In this document: positions 26,749 through 35,664 of the stretch, in pieces
How the letters are laid out: each line of letters begins with the position of its first letter
Numbering within the stretch: position 1 is the stretch's first letter
Assembly: GCF_000426285.1 (NCBI RefSeq)
Contig: NZ_AUFB01000001.1
Span: 310,001-374,000, forward strand
Source: Rhizobium leucaenae USDA 9039
Lineage (GTDB): Bacteria; Pseudomonadota; Alphaproteobacteria; Rhizobiales; Rhizobiaceae
Direction of reading: 5' to 3'
Length of the DNA: 64,000 bases
Made by a program: the position numbers and the translations under genes
Notes under the pieces: model-generated
The model's input: the letters and a program-made list of their open reading frames with translations, nothing else
What the model was told of the DNA's origin: nothing
Database searches by the model: none

Positions 26749-27822
26749 ATGGGCAAGAACAGCATGAGACTGACCGGGGTCCGTAAGAATTACGGCGGGC
26801 TCGAGGTCATTCACGGTATCGATCTGGAAGTGCAGGAAGGTGCATTCGTCGTCTTCGTCGGCCCGTCCGGCTGCGGCAAGTCGACCTTGCTCCGGATGAT
26901 CGCCGGACTGGAGGAAGTGACTGATGGCGAGATCGCCATCAAGGGCCGGGATGTCACCGATCTCGACCCTTCCGAGCGCGGCATCGCCATGGTCTTCCAA
27001 TCATATGCGCTCTATCCGCATATGAGCGTGCGTGAAAATCTCGGTTTCGGGCTGAAAATGGCCCGAACCGATACCGGCGAGATCGAAGCGCGCGTCAAGG
27101 CCGCTTCGGCGATCCTCAAGATCGACCACTTGCTGGACCGCCGCCCCGGCCAGCTTTCCGGCGGCCAGCGGCAGCGCGTCGCCATCGGCCGCGCGATCGT
27201 GCGCAAGCCGGATGTCTTCCTCTTCGACGAGCCGCTGTCCAACCTCGACGCGGAACTACGCGTCTCCATGCGCATCGAAATTGCCAGGCTGCACCGCGAG
27301 CTCGGCAACACGATGATCTATGTGACGCACGACCAAACCGAGGCGATGACGCTTGCCGACAAGATCGTCGTGCTGAGAGACGGCAAGATCGAGCAGGTCG
27401 GTAGTCCGCGCGAGGTCTATGAAGATCCCGCCAATATTTTCGTTGCCGGCTTCATCGGTTCACCGCGCATGAACATGATCGAAGCCGAATGGGCCGTCGA
27501 TGGCTCCGCTAAAATTCCCGGCGGCTGCGTCAAAACCGATATCGGACAGGCCGGCCTGGCGCCGGGCGACAAGCTGATGCTGGGCATGCGCCCGGAACAT
27601 CTGATCGTCGTGTCCGATAGCAATGATGCCATCCGTGTCACGGTCGACTTCGACGAATATCTTGGCGGCACGCGCTATCTCTATTGCCAGACAGAGGACG
27701 GCCAGAGCCTGATTGCTGAATACCGGGAAGGTCCGGATATTCACCGCGGCGATTCGCTCTATCTACGCTGCGCGCCGGAAAGACGCCGCTATTTCGACGC
27801 ACAGGGAAACCGGCTCCGCTGA
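26749..27822 (+). CDS. Sugar ABC ATPase, MalK/UgpC type
   Basis: 357 residues from the ATG at 26749, one base after the GH127 stop. Walker A GPSGCGKST (about 41-49), signature LSGGQRQR, Walker B VFLFDEPLSNLD and switch His in YVTHDQTEA, then the C-terminal TOBE/MalK regulatory domain (GMRPEHL). It powers the operon's importer. Confidence 0.93.
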   Translation: MGKNSMRLTGVRKNYGGLEVIHGIDLEVQEGAFVVFVGPSGCGKSTLLRMIAGLEEVTDGEIAIKGRDVTDLDPSERGIAMVFQSYALYPHMSVRENLGFGLKMARTDTGEIEARVKAASAILKIDHLLDRRPGQLSGGQRQRVAIGRAIVRKPDVFLFDEPLSNLDAELRVSMRIEIARLHRELGNTMIYVTHDQTEAMTLADKIVVLRDGKIEQVGSPREVYEDPANIFVAGFIGSPRMNMIEAEWAVDGSAKIPGGCVKTDIGQAGLAPGDKLMLGMRPEHLIVVSDSNDAIRVTVDFDEYLGGTRYLYCQTEDGQSLIAEYREGPDIHRGDSLYLRCAPERRRYFDAQGNRLR

Positions 27823-27935
27823 AGCACCATCTCAAAGCGGTACCGCCTAATCATTTGACGAACAAGTAAAATTATGACGATGTTTGCGGCTAGCACCGGA
27901 GCATCTGTTCGGCGAATGAATTGGGAGGCGGCTGG

Positions 27936-28868
27936 ATGGCAAGACTGACCGAGAACGCCAAGGGCGTCTATGTGATCGCCGTAACGCCCTTCACCGACGA
28001 AGGCGCGCTCGATTTCACCAGCATCGACAGCATGGTCGATTTCTACGAAAGCGTCGCGGTGACCGGGCTGACGGTGCTTGGTCAACTCGGCGAGGCTCCG
28101 AAGCTGACGGCGAAGGAATCGCGCGCCGTCGTAGAGCGCGTGCTGAAGCGCCTCGATGGCCGCCTGCCGGTTGTCGTCGGCGTATCAGCGCCGGGGCTTG
28201 CGCCGATGCGAGAACTGGCCGAGGCTGTGATGGACCAGGGTGCTGCGGGCGTGATGGTCGCGCCGCCTTGGACGATCAGGACGGATGACCAGGCCTTTGT
28301 CTTCTATCAATCGGTCGGTGAAGCGCTGGGCGATACGCCCTTCGTGCTGCAGGACTATCCGCTGACAACGAACGTCACCATCGCGCCCAAGGTCATCGAC
28401 AGGATCATCAAGGAAGTGCCGAATTGCGTCATGCTCAAGCATGAGGATTGGCCAGGCCTGTCGAAGATCACTGCGCTGCGAGCCTCCAGCGACAAGGGTG
28501 AAACGCGGCGTATCTCCATTCTCTGCGGCAATGGTGGGCTTTTCCTGCCTGAAGAAATGGGCCGCGGTGCCGATGGCGCCATGACCGGCTTTTGCTATCC
28601 GGAGATGATGGTCGGCGTCGTCCAAGCCTATACGGCAGGAAATATCGACCGGGCGCATGACATCTTCGATGCCTATCTGCCGCTGGCGCGCTATGAACAG
28701 CAACAGGGCATTGGCCTCGCCGCCCGCAAATATGTTCTCGCCAAACGCGGTGTCATCAAATCCGCGGCCCTGCGCAAGCCCGGCGCCAAGCTTTCGCCGC
28801 TCGATGTGAAGGACGTCGAACGTCTCCTTACCCGGCAGGCACTGCGGGTTCAGGAGATCGGCGCATGA
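27936..28868 (+). CDS. 2-keto-3-deoxy-L-arabonate dehydratase-like DapA-family enzyme
   Basis: 310 residues from the ATG at 27936, with a GGGAGG site. DapA-type TIM barrel with the features of the L-KDA dehydratase branch: GVYVIAVTPF, TGLTVLGQLGEAPKLT, GVMVAPPWTIRTDDQ, LQDYPL and the Schiff-base Lys in CVMLKHEDWPG. That enzyme converts L-2-keto-3-deoxyarabonate to 2-oxoglutarate semialdehyde in the non-phosphorylative L-arabinose pathway. It fits the GH127 operon well. A related keto-deoxy sugar acid is the alternative substrate. Confidence 0.75.
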   Translation: MARLTENAKGVYVIAVTPFTDEGALDFTSIDSMVDFYESVAVTGLTVLGQLGEAPKLTAKESRAVVERVLKRLDGRLPVVVGVSAPGLAPMRELAEAVMDQGAAGVMVAPPWTIRTDDQAFVFYQSVGEALGDTPFVLQDYPLTTNVTIAPKVIDRIIKEVPNCVMLKHEDWPGLSKITALRASSDKGETRRISILCGNGGLFLPEEMGRGADGAMTGFCYPEMMVGVVQAYTAGNIDRAHDIFDAYLPLARYEQQQGIGLAARKYVLAKRGVIKSAALRKPGAKLSPLDVKDVERLLTRQALRVQEIGA

Positions 28869-28951
28869 AGCTCGTGCTGGAAAGCAAGAAGGCGCTGGCG
28901 CTCGGGGCAAGCAAGGAATTTGGGCGCGGATCAGAGTCTACAGAAGTATGA
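28865..28951 (+). pseudogene. Remnant of a short-chain dehydrogenase/reductase
   Basis: A 28-residue frame whose ATG overlaps the stop of the dehydratase gene (ATGA). It reads MKLVLESKKALALGASKEFG and so on, which aligns with the usual SDR opening (K-K-A-L-V-T-G-A-S-x-G-I-G-R), with the nucleotide-binding glycines partly lost. It stops after that, and the GMC gene begins 43 bases later. Coupled to the operon, it is best explained as the 5' stub of a deleted SDR, perhaps the sugar dehydrogenase of the pathway. Confidence 0.55.
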
Positions 28952-28994
28952 TCCATGCAATTTAAGACGATGAATATCGGCCAGGGGGGCTTTG

Positions 28995-30611
28995 GTGGCG
29001 AAGACTTATGATTTCATCATTGCCGGCGGTGGTTCGGCGGCTTGCGTTGCCGCCATGCGGCTGGTGCGGGATTTCGGCTTTTCCGTGCTCGTCGTCGAGC
29101 GTGGGCCGCGCAAGACCGCGAAGCTGATGGCTTTTCCCGCCGGCTACATGAAATATCTCGCCCGCGACGATTTCCTCGAAATGCATCACACGGTTCCACA
29201 GCCGCAACTCGGCGGGCGCGGGCCGATCGTTCCGGTCGCCAAGGCACTCGGTGGCGGCAGCGCCGTCAATGCCATGGTCTACATGCGCGGCCAGAAAGAG
29301 GATTACGACGGCTGGGCTGCCCATCTCGGCCATGGGATAGAATGGTCCTATGCCAACATGCTGCCGCACTTCAAAGGGATCGAAGCCAATACGCGCTTCA
29401 ACAACCGATATCACGGCATTTCCGGCAACCTGCGCATATCCGAGCCGGGGCATATTTCCGGGACGACGGAGGATTTCCTTTTGGCCGCTCAAGGGCTCGG
29501 CCATCCCTATAATCCCGACTTCAACGGCGTCAGGCAAAACGGCGTCGGCATCATGCAGCACACCTTCGGCCAGTGGAACGGCAAGACGGAACGCTCCGAT
29601 GCCAAGAAGGCCTTTCTCGATCCGCTTGCCGGCGACAAACGGCTAGAGATCATCACCGACGCGCGGGTCGATCGCATCATCATCGAAAACGGCCGCGCGA
29701 CCGGTATCACCTACACGCGCAATGGCGAAAGCCACACGGTCCGTTCCGAACGAGAAATCCTCATCGCGGCGGGCACCTACAACAGCGCCAAACTGATGAT
29801 GCTGTCCGGCATCGGCCCGGCCGATCATCTGCGTGAACATAATATTGCCGTTGCTCTCGATCTTCCCGGCGTCGGCGCCAATCTGCAGGACCATCACGAA
29901 GTCCCGGTCATCGCCACGACCAAAGCCAAATCCGGCTATTTCGGCGAGGACAAGGGTTGGCCCATGCTCCGCAACGGGCTGCAATATCTGCTCTTCAACT
30001 CGGGTCCGGTCACCACGACCGGCATCGAATCCTGCCTGTTCTACGATCCGGACGGAAGCGAAAGACCATCGATCCAGCTCTATTGCGCCCCGATCGTCTA
30101 TCTCGACCGTGACGTCTCCTCCACCAAGCCAACCTATGGCGTCACCTTCACTTCCTGTCTCCTGCGCCCAAAGGCACGAGGCAACGTCAAGCTCCGCTCG
30201 GCCAATCCTGCGGATCAGCCGTTGGTCGACTGCAACTTCTTTGGCGATCCAGACGACCTGCGCCTGACGCTCGCCTCACTGAAGGTCGCGCGGCAACTGC
30301 TAGAGACGGAACCGTTCAAATCGAAGATAGCGGACGAGGTTCTGCCAGGCCGGGCGCTGCAGGACGATGAGGCCCTCGCCAAATTCGCCGGCCAGACCGT
30401 CAAGACGAACTACCACCCTTCCGGCAGCCTGCGCATGGGGCCTGACAATGATCCGATGTCGGTGGTCGACGGAAAGCTGCGCGTGCGCGGCGTCGACGGC
30501 CTGCGGGTCATCGACTGCTCCATCATCCCCTTCATCCCGTCGGGAAATACCAATGCACCGGCGATGGCGATCGGCTCCAAGGCGGCGGAGATGATTGGGA
30601 AGAGTTACTAA
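28995..30611 (+). CDS. GMC-family FAD-dependent oxidoreductase
   Basis: 538 residues from the GTG at 28995 (spacing to the GGGGGG site is better than for the TTG at 28992). FAD-binding FIIAGGGSAACVAAMRL at the start, GMC signature GGGSAVNAMVYMRGQ, second signature GTYNSAKLMMLSGIGP, and the C-terminal catalytic region NYHPSGSLRMG with NTNAPAMAIG. The family oxidises alcohols, including sugars and choline. As last gene of the arabinoside operon it may replace the lost dehydrogenase, oxidising a sugar (inference). Confidence 0.87.
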   Translation: MAKTYDFIIAGGGSAACVAAMRLVRDFGFSVLVVERGPRKTAKLMAFPAGYMKYLARDDFLEMHHTVPQPQLGGRGPIVPVAKALGGGSAVNAMVYMRGQKEDYDGWAAHLGHGIEWSYANMLPHFKGIEANTRFNNRYHGISGNLRISEPGHISGTTEDFLLAAQGLGHPYNPDFNGVRQNGVGIMQHTFGQWNGKTERSDAKKAFLDPLAGDKRLEIITDARVDRIIIENGRATGITYTRNGESHTVRSEREILIAAGTYNSAKLMMLSGIGPADHLREHNIAVALDLPGVGANLQDHHEVPVIATTKAKSGYFGEDKGWPMLRNGLQYLLFNSGPVTTTGIESCLFYDPDGSERPSIQLYCAPIVYLDRDVSSTKPTYGVTFTSCLLRPKARGNVKLRSANPADQPLVDCNFFGDPDDLRLTLASLKVARQLLETEPFKSKIADEVLPGRALQDDEALAKFAGQTVKTNYHPSGSLRMGPDNDPMSVVDGKLRVRGVDGLRVIDCSIIPFIPSGNTNAPAMAIGSKAAEMIGKSY

Positions 30612-30625
30612 AACCTACCTTGCCG

Positions 30626-31039
30626 CTAGAATTCCCAGGGCGATATGAGATCGAGGCCCGTTATTCGAAAGTCCGATAAATTGCGCGTCGCCAGACGGCC
30701 GCCATTGATGCGGGCAATAGCAGCAATCATGCCATCAGGAGCCGACATTGGCCGCCCTTGTCGTTCTGCAAGGCCCATAATCTCACCATAGGCGAGAGCC
30801 GCTTCTTCGGTGAAGCCGAAAATCCGGTCGGCAAATCGACGCCGCCATTCAGATAATCGTTGCTCCAAACGTGCTGCTCGTTGGTCCGGCATAATTTTAT
30901 GGATACCGAAAGCAATCTCGGCAATCGTGATCGTAGGCAATGCAATCTCTGCATCATGCCGGCCTAACCAAGCAACGACGGCTGGCTCGGGCTGCTTGCG
31001 CAGCGTTTCAGATATCACGTTGGTATCAAGAAATATCAC
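30626..31039 (-). CDS. vapC: VapC-type PIN-domain toxin
   Basis: 137 residues from a GTG that overlaps the antitoxin stop by 4 bp (GTGA). PIN ribonuclease acidic residues are visible: Asp5 (IFLDTNVISE), the Glu in TIAEIAFGI, and Asp in SAPDGMIAAIA with ATRNLSDF. VapC toxins cleave specific RNAs and are held inactive by VapB. Closest in style to the FitB-like branch. Confidence 0.88.
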   Translation of the reverse strand: MIFLDTNVISETLRKQPEPAVVAWLGRHDAEIALPTITIAEIAFGIHKIMPDQRAARLEQRLSEWRRRFADRIFGFTEEAALAYGEIMGLAERQGRPMSAPDGMIAAIARINGGRLATRNLSDFRITGLDLISPWEF

Positions 31040-31284
31040 AGATCAACTCCGTGATTGGCTTGGCGCCTCTCTCGAATGACGGCCTCCAGATCAATATCCT
31101 CATCCTCGCTCATGGACATCCGAGCATAGAAGGACGCTGCAGGCTCGCGGCCAGCCTCGCGAATTTCATAGGATTCCAGCGCGCGTTCAACGATATCGGC
31201 AATGGTTCGGTTTTCGCGTCGGGCAAGTCGATAAGCGATATCGCGCGCCTTAGCACTGCGGACGGACAGTTGTGGTTCAGCCAT
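31036..31284 (-). CDS. vapB: VapB-type antitoxin
   Basis: 82 residues from the ATG at 31284, preceded by GGGAG; a longer reading to 31317 adds unconserved residues. LSVRSAKARDIAYRLARRENRTIADIVERALE matches the FitA/Rv0623-like antitoxins that pair with PIN toxins, with an N-terminal DNA-binding part and a C-terminal toxin-wrapping tail. It is translated first and coupled to vapC. An inverted repeat lies 40 bp upstream. Confidence 0.85.
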   Translation of the reverse strand: MAEPQLSVRSAKARDIAYRLARRENRTIADIVERALESYEIREAGREPAASFYARMSMSEDEDIDLEAVIRERRQANHGVDL

Positions 31285-31323
31285 TTGGTTCTCCCATGTA
31301 TGAAAGATAAGCTCCAATCTTTA

Positions 31324-31349
31324 AGCCATCAAGATGGCAGATGATGGCT
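31324..31349. promoter_or_regulatory. Inverted repeat, candidate VapBC operator
   Basis: AGCCATCA and TGATGGCT form perfect 8-bp arms around a 10-bp spacer, 40 bp upstream of vapB. AGATGGCA also recurs in the spacer and again just after it. Toxin-antitoxin complexes usually autoregulate through such repeats. Confidence 0.5.
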
Positions 31350-31445
31350 AGATGGCAAAGATGACCTATTCGCGAAATTTTGCATTGCCTCTCCGGCAAT
31401 CGAAACATCGAAAATCACCGCTCTTTCGTAACGCCGTGCATTGCC

Positions 31446-31604
31446 ATGCTCGACGACAAAAGAACCTATGCATTTCCAACAGTTGATCTTCCTGCAAGAC
31501 CGCATCATTTTCGAGAGTCAGAGAACCGTTCTGCTGCCGATGCCTATCGCTGTTGGCTGAAGGAGAACGGCACCACCCACGGCACGACGATCATCGCCGC
31601 CTGA
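31446..31604 (+). other. Gap between vapB and guaD with one doubtful small ORF
   Basis: The 333-bp gap 31285-31617 holds the operator above and, at 31446-31604, a 52-codon frame ending ENGTTHGTTIIAA ten bases before the guaD start. Its last 25 codons have the GC-rich third positions of real genes, the first half does not, and there is no ribosome-binding site. It may be the remains of a longer gene upstream of guaD. Not recognised. Confidence 0.2.
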
Positions 31605-31617
31605 AAAGAGCACATTG

Positions 31618-32976
31618 ATGAATTTGCGCAACAAGACGCTCAGCGCGTCGGGATTTCATTCGCCGGAGCGCGGCATCATCGACGTTTTGGATGATGTGCT
31701 GATCGAAATCGATGCCGAGGGTGTGATTGCCGCCGTTCATCGTCACGGCGATCCGAATTACCGAACCATCCGAGACGCGCGCGACGCATCCGGCGAGCTC
31801 GTGACTTTGCCGGCGGGCTTCTACATCTTGCCCGGTTTTGTCGATCTGCATGTGCATGCACCGCAATATCCCCAGCTCGGCGATGCGCTCGATGTTCCTT
31901 TGGAAGTCTGGTTGCAGAAATACACTTTCCCGCTGGAGGCGCGCTATCAGGACGCCGCCTTCGCGCGCCGTATCTATGGTCTGCTGGTGGATGATCTGCT
32001 GACCAACGGAACCACGACCGCCCTCTATTTTGCCACCATCCATCAGGAGGCGACGCGGGCACTGGTGGATATTTGTCTGGAAAAAGGTCAGCGCGCCCTC
32101 ATCGGCAAGGTCGCGATGGACAATGCCGGGGAGTGTCCGGATTATTACCGCGACGTGTCGGCACAAGAAGCACTTGATGGCACGCGCGCATTGATCGACT
32201 ACGTGCGCGGCCATCCGGATAATCGCGAAGGCCGCGTCCTGCCTGTCGTCACGCCGCGCTTCATCCCCTCCTGCACGGATGCGACTCTGGAAGGTCTCGG
32301 CGCGATTGCCAGGGACTGCGGCTGCCATGTGCAGACCCATTGTTCGGAGAGCGACTGGGAACATGACTATGTTCTTGCAAGACATGGCATGACGGATACG
32401 GACAGTCTCGATCGCTTCGGCTTGCTTGGCCGCAGGACGGTCTTGGCACATGCGAATTTCCTGACGGCGAAGGATATGGAAACGGTTCGTGCACGCGAAG
32501 CCGCCATCGCGCATTGCCCGCTTTCGAACGCCTTTTTCGCCAATGCCGTCTTTCCGTTGCGCACTGCGCTCGAAAAAGGGCTGCATGTCGGTCTCGGCAC
32601 GGACATTTCCGGTGGCCCGAGCGCCTCGATGTTCGAGAACGCGCGCGGCGCAATTCTCGCATCGCGGATGCTGCAAAGCGGCGTCGACCCGAATTTACCG
32701 CGATCAGCCCGCTCGACATTCGGGCCGGCCCAGATCGATTTTCGCGATGCCTTCCATATCGCAACGGCAGGCGGCGGCGTTGCGCTGGATCTCCCTATCG
32801 GGCAATTCACGCCCGGCTGCCAATTCGACGCGATGCTCATCCACGCCGATGCCGAGAAAGGCACGGTGCGGCTATTCGAAGACCGCGACAAGGGCGAGCG
32901 TATCCTGCAGAAAATCATCTACACCGCTTCGAGGCCGAACATCGCGGCCACCTGGGTTGGCGGCCGTAAGGTTTAA
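31618..32976 (+). CDS. guaD: Guanine deaminase
   Basis: 452 residues from the ATG at 31618 (a TTG at 31615 is less likely). Amidohydrolase fold with the metal ligands in GFVDLHVHAPQYPQ, QTHCSESDWE, LAHANF and GLGTDISGG. PQYPQLGDALD and LEVWLQKYTFPLEARY are specific to guanine deaminase. It converts guanine to xanthine in purine salvage and nitrogen release. No other purine genes are adjacent, though an allophanate-hydrolase-like amidase lies 1.3 kb away. Confidence 0.92.
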   Translation: MNLRNKTLSASGFHSPERGIIDVLDDVLIEIDAEGVIAAVHRHGDPNYRTIRDARDASGELVTLPAGFYILPGFVDLHVHAPQYPQLGDALDVPLEVWLQKYTFPLEARYQDAAFARRIYGLLVDDLLTNGTTTALYFATIHQEATRALVDICLEKGQRALIGKVAMDNAGECPDYYRDVSAQEALDGTRALIDYVRGHPDNREGRVLPVVTPRFIPSCTDATLEGLGAIARDCGCHVQTHCSESDWEHDYVLARHGMTDTDSLDRFGLLGRRTVLAHANFLTAKDMETVRAREAAIAHCPLSNAFFANAVFPLRTALEKGLHVGLGTDISGGPSASMFENARGAILASRMLQSGVDPNLPRSARSTFGPAQIDFRDAFHIATAGGGVALDLPIGQFTPGCQFDAMLIHADAEKGTVRLFEDRDKGERILQKIIYTASRPNIAATWVGGRKV

Positions 32977-33036
32977 ACGCAAAGACGCTATGCCGCTTTG
33001 CTTGTCTTGAAAGTGATCGGGATGCGAGGCAAAACC

Positions 33037-33987
33037 TCAATTCTTGAAGACGAAACAAGCGCCGCCCGTTTGGCGTACCTGAGCGCAAACCGCATCCGCC
33101 TCGGCGCGCGTCTGCCGGCCGATGCGAGCGGCATATCGGATGCGAAAGCCGAAGTCGGCATTGCGCTGGCGTACGATGAGCGGCTTTTCTTCTTTCAACG
33201 GCGATGGAAGCTTACTGACATCCTTCGAGAAAAGCCGCCGGACGGTATCGAGCTGCAAGTGCTCCGCAAGCTGAGCGCCCCAGGGCGCCCAAGGCCGCTC
33301 CTGCTCCAAAGCGACCTGTTTCAGCCGGCGGCTGCCGGCAAGCGCCATGCAGGCCTGCGCGAAAGGCTTGCCTTTGTCGAGTTCCGGGGCGACCGTGTCC
33401 GGCGGGTCGTCCTTCCATTGCTCGACCGTGTGCGCCGTAATGGCGATCACGTAGCTGCGCGTCTCGTCGGGGAGATTGCCGGAATTGAGGAAATTCGCGA
33501 GGCCGTTTTCGCCGGCATTATAGGCCGCCGCCGCCAAGCCGAGATTGCCGAAACGGTTGCGCAGTTCGTCCAGATATGCGGCTGCCTTGCCGAGCGCCTC
33601 CAATAAGTCGTAGCTGTCCTGAACGCCGCGCAACCTTGCCGTTCCCGGCATGAATTGCGCAATGCCTTGCGCACCCTTCGGGCTGACCGCATTGGGGCGG
33701 AACGTGCTCTCGCGCCAGATGAGCCTCGCCAGATAATCCGGCGGCAGCTGATTGGCATGGGCGAAATAGTCGATCGCATCGCAGAGATCGTGATTGTAAC
33801 TTTCTTTGCGGATGCAAAGTGTTTTGCCGGTGTCCGTTATCAAAGGGCCGGAAATGCAGGCCGGTGGCGCAACACTCCATTCGGGCTGGGCCCTCGCGGG
33901 ACAAGCGGCCGATACGACGAAGCCGGACGCAATAATGAGGCCTATGACCCTTCGGACAAGACTGGGCCGATGCTGGTTGCCTGCCAT
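33037..33987 (-). CDS. Lytic murein transglycosylase (SLT family)
   Basis: 316 residues with a signal peptide of about 33 residues (ending PARA-QPE). The SLT domain has catalytic Glu93 in IWRESTFRPNAVSPKGAQGI, then AQFMPGTA and AAAYNAGENGL. A C-terminal segment (about 270-316) resembles an SPOR-like repeat. It should cleave peptidoglycan in the periplasm, releasing 1,6-anhydro-muropeptides, the kind of substrate handled by the island at 38.8-50.7 kb. Convergent with guaD; no direct operon link. Confidence 0.88.
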   Translation of the reverse strand: MAGNQHRPSLVRRVIGLIIASGFVVSAACPARAQPEWSVAPPACISGPLITDTGKTLCIRKESYNHDLCDAIDYFAHANQLPPDYLARLIWRESTFRPNAVSPKGAQGIAQFMPGTARLRGVQDSYDLLEALGKAAAYLDELRNRFGNLGLAAAAYNAGENGLANFLNSGNLPDETRSYVIAITAHTVEQWKDDPPDTVAPELDKGKPFAQACMALAGSRRLKQVALEQERPWAPWGAQLAEHLQLDTVRRLFSKDVSKLPSPLKEEKPLIVRQRNADFGFRIRYAARIGRQTRAEADAVCAQVRQTGGACFVFKN

Positions 33988-34260
33988 GCCTGCGAAACTC
34001 GTTGGAAACCGTCAAATCGCTAGATTGCCCTCTTGATAGCATCGATGCGCGACGACGAAAACCAGGAAGCTTTATCAGGATTCAGTGTTCCGTGATCAGA
34101 AGGGCTGCAATCTTCTATGCTACCTTCGTTCCGGCCATGACGATTTCTCCACCCTTGACCTGTTTCACGGCTGAATCTGTCCCGATTATTGCGTAGGATT
34201 TCCGCTGTGTCGTCCTGATGAACGGGACCGGCCACTAGCAATAGGGGAAGAGGAAGCAGC

Positions 34261-35640
34261 GTGACCAGCAGCCCAGCCTTCGACATTTCGTCCCTCCATG
34301 CCTTCTATGCAAACGGGGGCACCGTTGCCCGAGTTATCGAGGCGGTTTTCGCCCGTTTTGCCGAAGTCGACGATCCCGGCATCTTCCTGCACCTCGCCGA
34401 CAAAAGGAGCCTGATTGCACAGGCCGCCGCTCTCGGGTCCTTCGACCCGGCGGCAAAGCCGCTCTGGGGCATTCCCTTTGCCGTCAAGGACAATATCGAT
34501 GTCGCCGGCATGCCGACGACTGCGGCCTGCCCGGCTTTCGCCTATATGCCTGAAGCCGACGCGACAGTCGTGCGTTTGCTGAAAGAGGCCGGCGGACTCG
34601 TTATCGGCAAAACCAATCTCGATCAATTCGCAACAGGTCTCGCCGGTGTCCGCACGCCCCATCCCGCACCGCGCAATGCCATGGATCCCGATCTGGTGCC
34701 CGGCGGATCGAGCTCCGGCTCGGCCGTTGCCACGGCTCGGGGCATTGTCAGTTTCGCGCTCGGCACGGATACCGCCGGTTCGGGCCGCGTGCCCGCCGGC
34801 CTGAACAACATCGTCGGTCTGAAACCCAGTCTCGGCGCGTTGTCGGCGACGGGCGTCCTTCCCGCCTGCCGCACGCTCGATTGCGTCTCGATCCTGGCTT
34901 TGACCGTCGATGACGCTTGGCGGGTGTTTGAGATTGCAGCGCGCTACGATGCCGCGGACGCTTATTCGAAAATAATTCCAGCAAATGGCTTTGGCCAAAC
35001 ACCGCCGGTGCTGACCATAGGCGTCCCGGCACAGGCGGACCGGCTGTTCTTCGGCGATGTCCTCATGGAAACGGCCTATGACGACGCATTGCGGATGTTG
35101 ACAAAACTCGGTCATCGCGTCCTGGAAGTGCCGTTTGGCGATTTCTACAAGGTGGCAAATCTGCTTTATGAAGGCGCCTGGGTGGCGGAACGCTATGCGG
35201 CGGTCAAGGATTTCTTCGATGCCAAGGAGACAAGCTTCCATCCCGTTACGCGCCGAATCTTTGGCGGCGCCAAGCAGCTTTCTGCGGCTGATGCCTTCAA
35301 CGGCCTTTATGCGCTGCAAGCCTTGAAACAGAAGGTCGCGCCGCTGATCGCATCGGTCGATCTTTTCTGCGTACCGACTGCGCCGACGCATTATACCCTT
35401 GCCGATTTGGAGGCCGAACCGATCCGCGAGAACTCGCGCCTCGGCACCTACACCAATTTCGTCAATCTGCTCGACATGTGCGGGATCGCCGTGCCGGCGG
35501 GAACACGCAGCGACGGCCGACCGGCGAGCATCACTCTGTTGGCGCCCTCCCGACATGACGGGCTGACGGCTTCGCTTGCTCGGGATGTCCACAAGGCCAG
35601 CGCCCTGATGCTCGGCGCCACCGGCTGGCGCCAGCCGTAG
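34261..35640 (+). CDS. Allophanate hydrolase-like amidase, catalytic domain only
   Basis: 459 residues from a GTG with a GAGGAAG site. Amidase-signature fold with Lys76 (FAVKDNID), the Ser150-152 run in PGGSSSGSA and nucleophile Ser174 in DTAGSGR. The sequence (LHAFYANG, GLAGVRTPHP, LPACRTLDCVSI, GTYTNFVNLLDM) is that of AtzF/DUR1,2-type allophanate hydrolases, which turn allophanate into ammonia and CO2. Those normally have about 600 residues; here the protein ends at ATGWRQP, just where the C-terminal domain would begin. No urea carboxylase genes are next to it. Confidence 0.82.
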   Translation: MTSSPAFDISSLHAFYANGGTVARVIEAVFARFAEVDDPGIFLHLADKRSLIAQAAALGSFDPAAKPLWGIPFAVKDNIDVAGMPTTAACPAFAYMPEADATVVRLLKEAGGLVIGKTNLDQFATGLAGVRTPHPAPRNAMDPDLVPGGSSSGSAVATARGIVSFALGTDTAGSGRVPAGLNNIVGLKPSLGALSATGVLPACRTLDCVSILALTVDDAWRVFEIAARYDAADAYSKIIPANGFGQTPPVLTIGVPAQADRLFFGDVLMETAYDDALRMLTKLGHRVLEVPFGDFYKVANLLYEGAWVAERYAAVKDFFDAKETSFHPVTRRIFGGAKQLSAADAFNGLYALQALKQKVAPLIASVDLFCVPTAPTHYTLADLEAEPIRENSRLGTYTNFVNLLDMCGIAVPAGTRSDGRPASITLLAPSRHDGLTASLARDVHKASALMLGATGWRQP

Positions 35641-35664
35641 GGAAAACCTTCCAATGATACCGGA

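Noticed and set aside
27833-27850. A short palindrome GCGGTACCGC after the sugar ATPase gene, as a terminator
   Set aside because: Ten bases with no loop or T-tract; the next gene continues in the same direction and likely shares the transcript.
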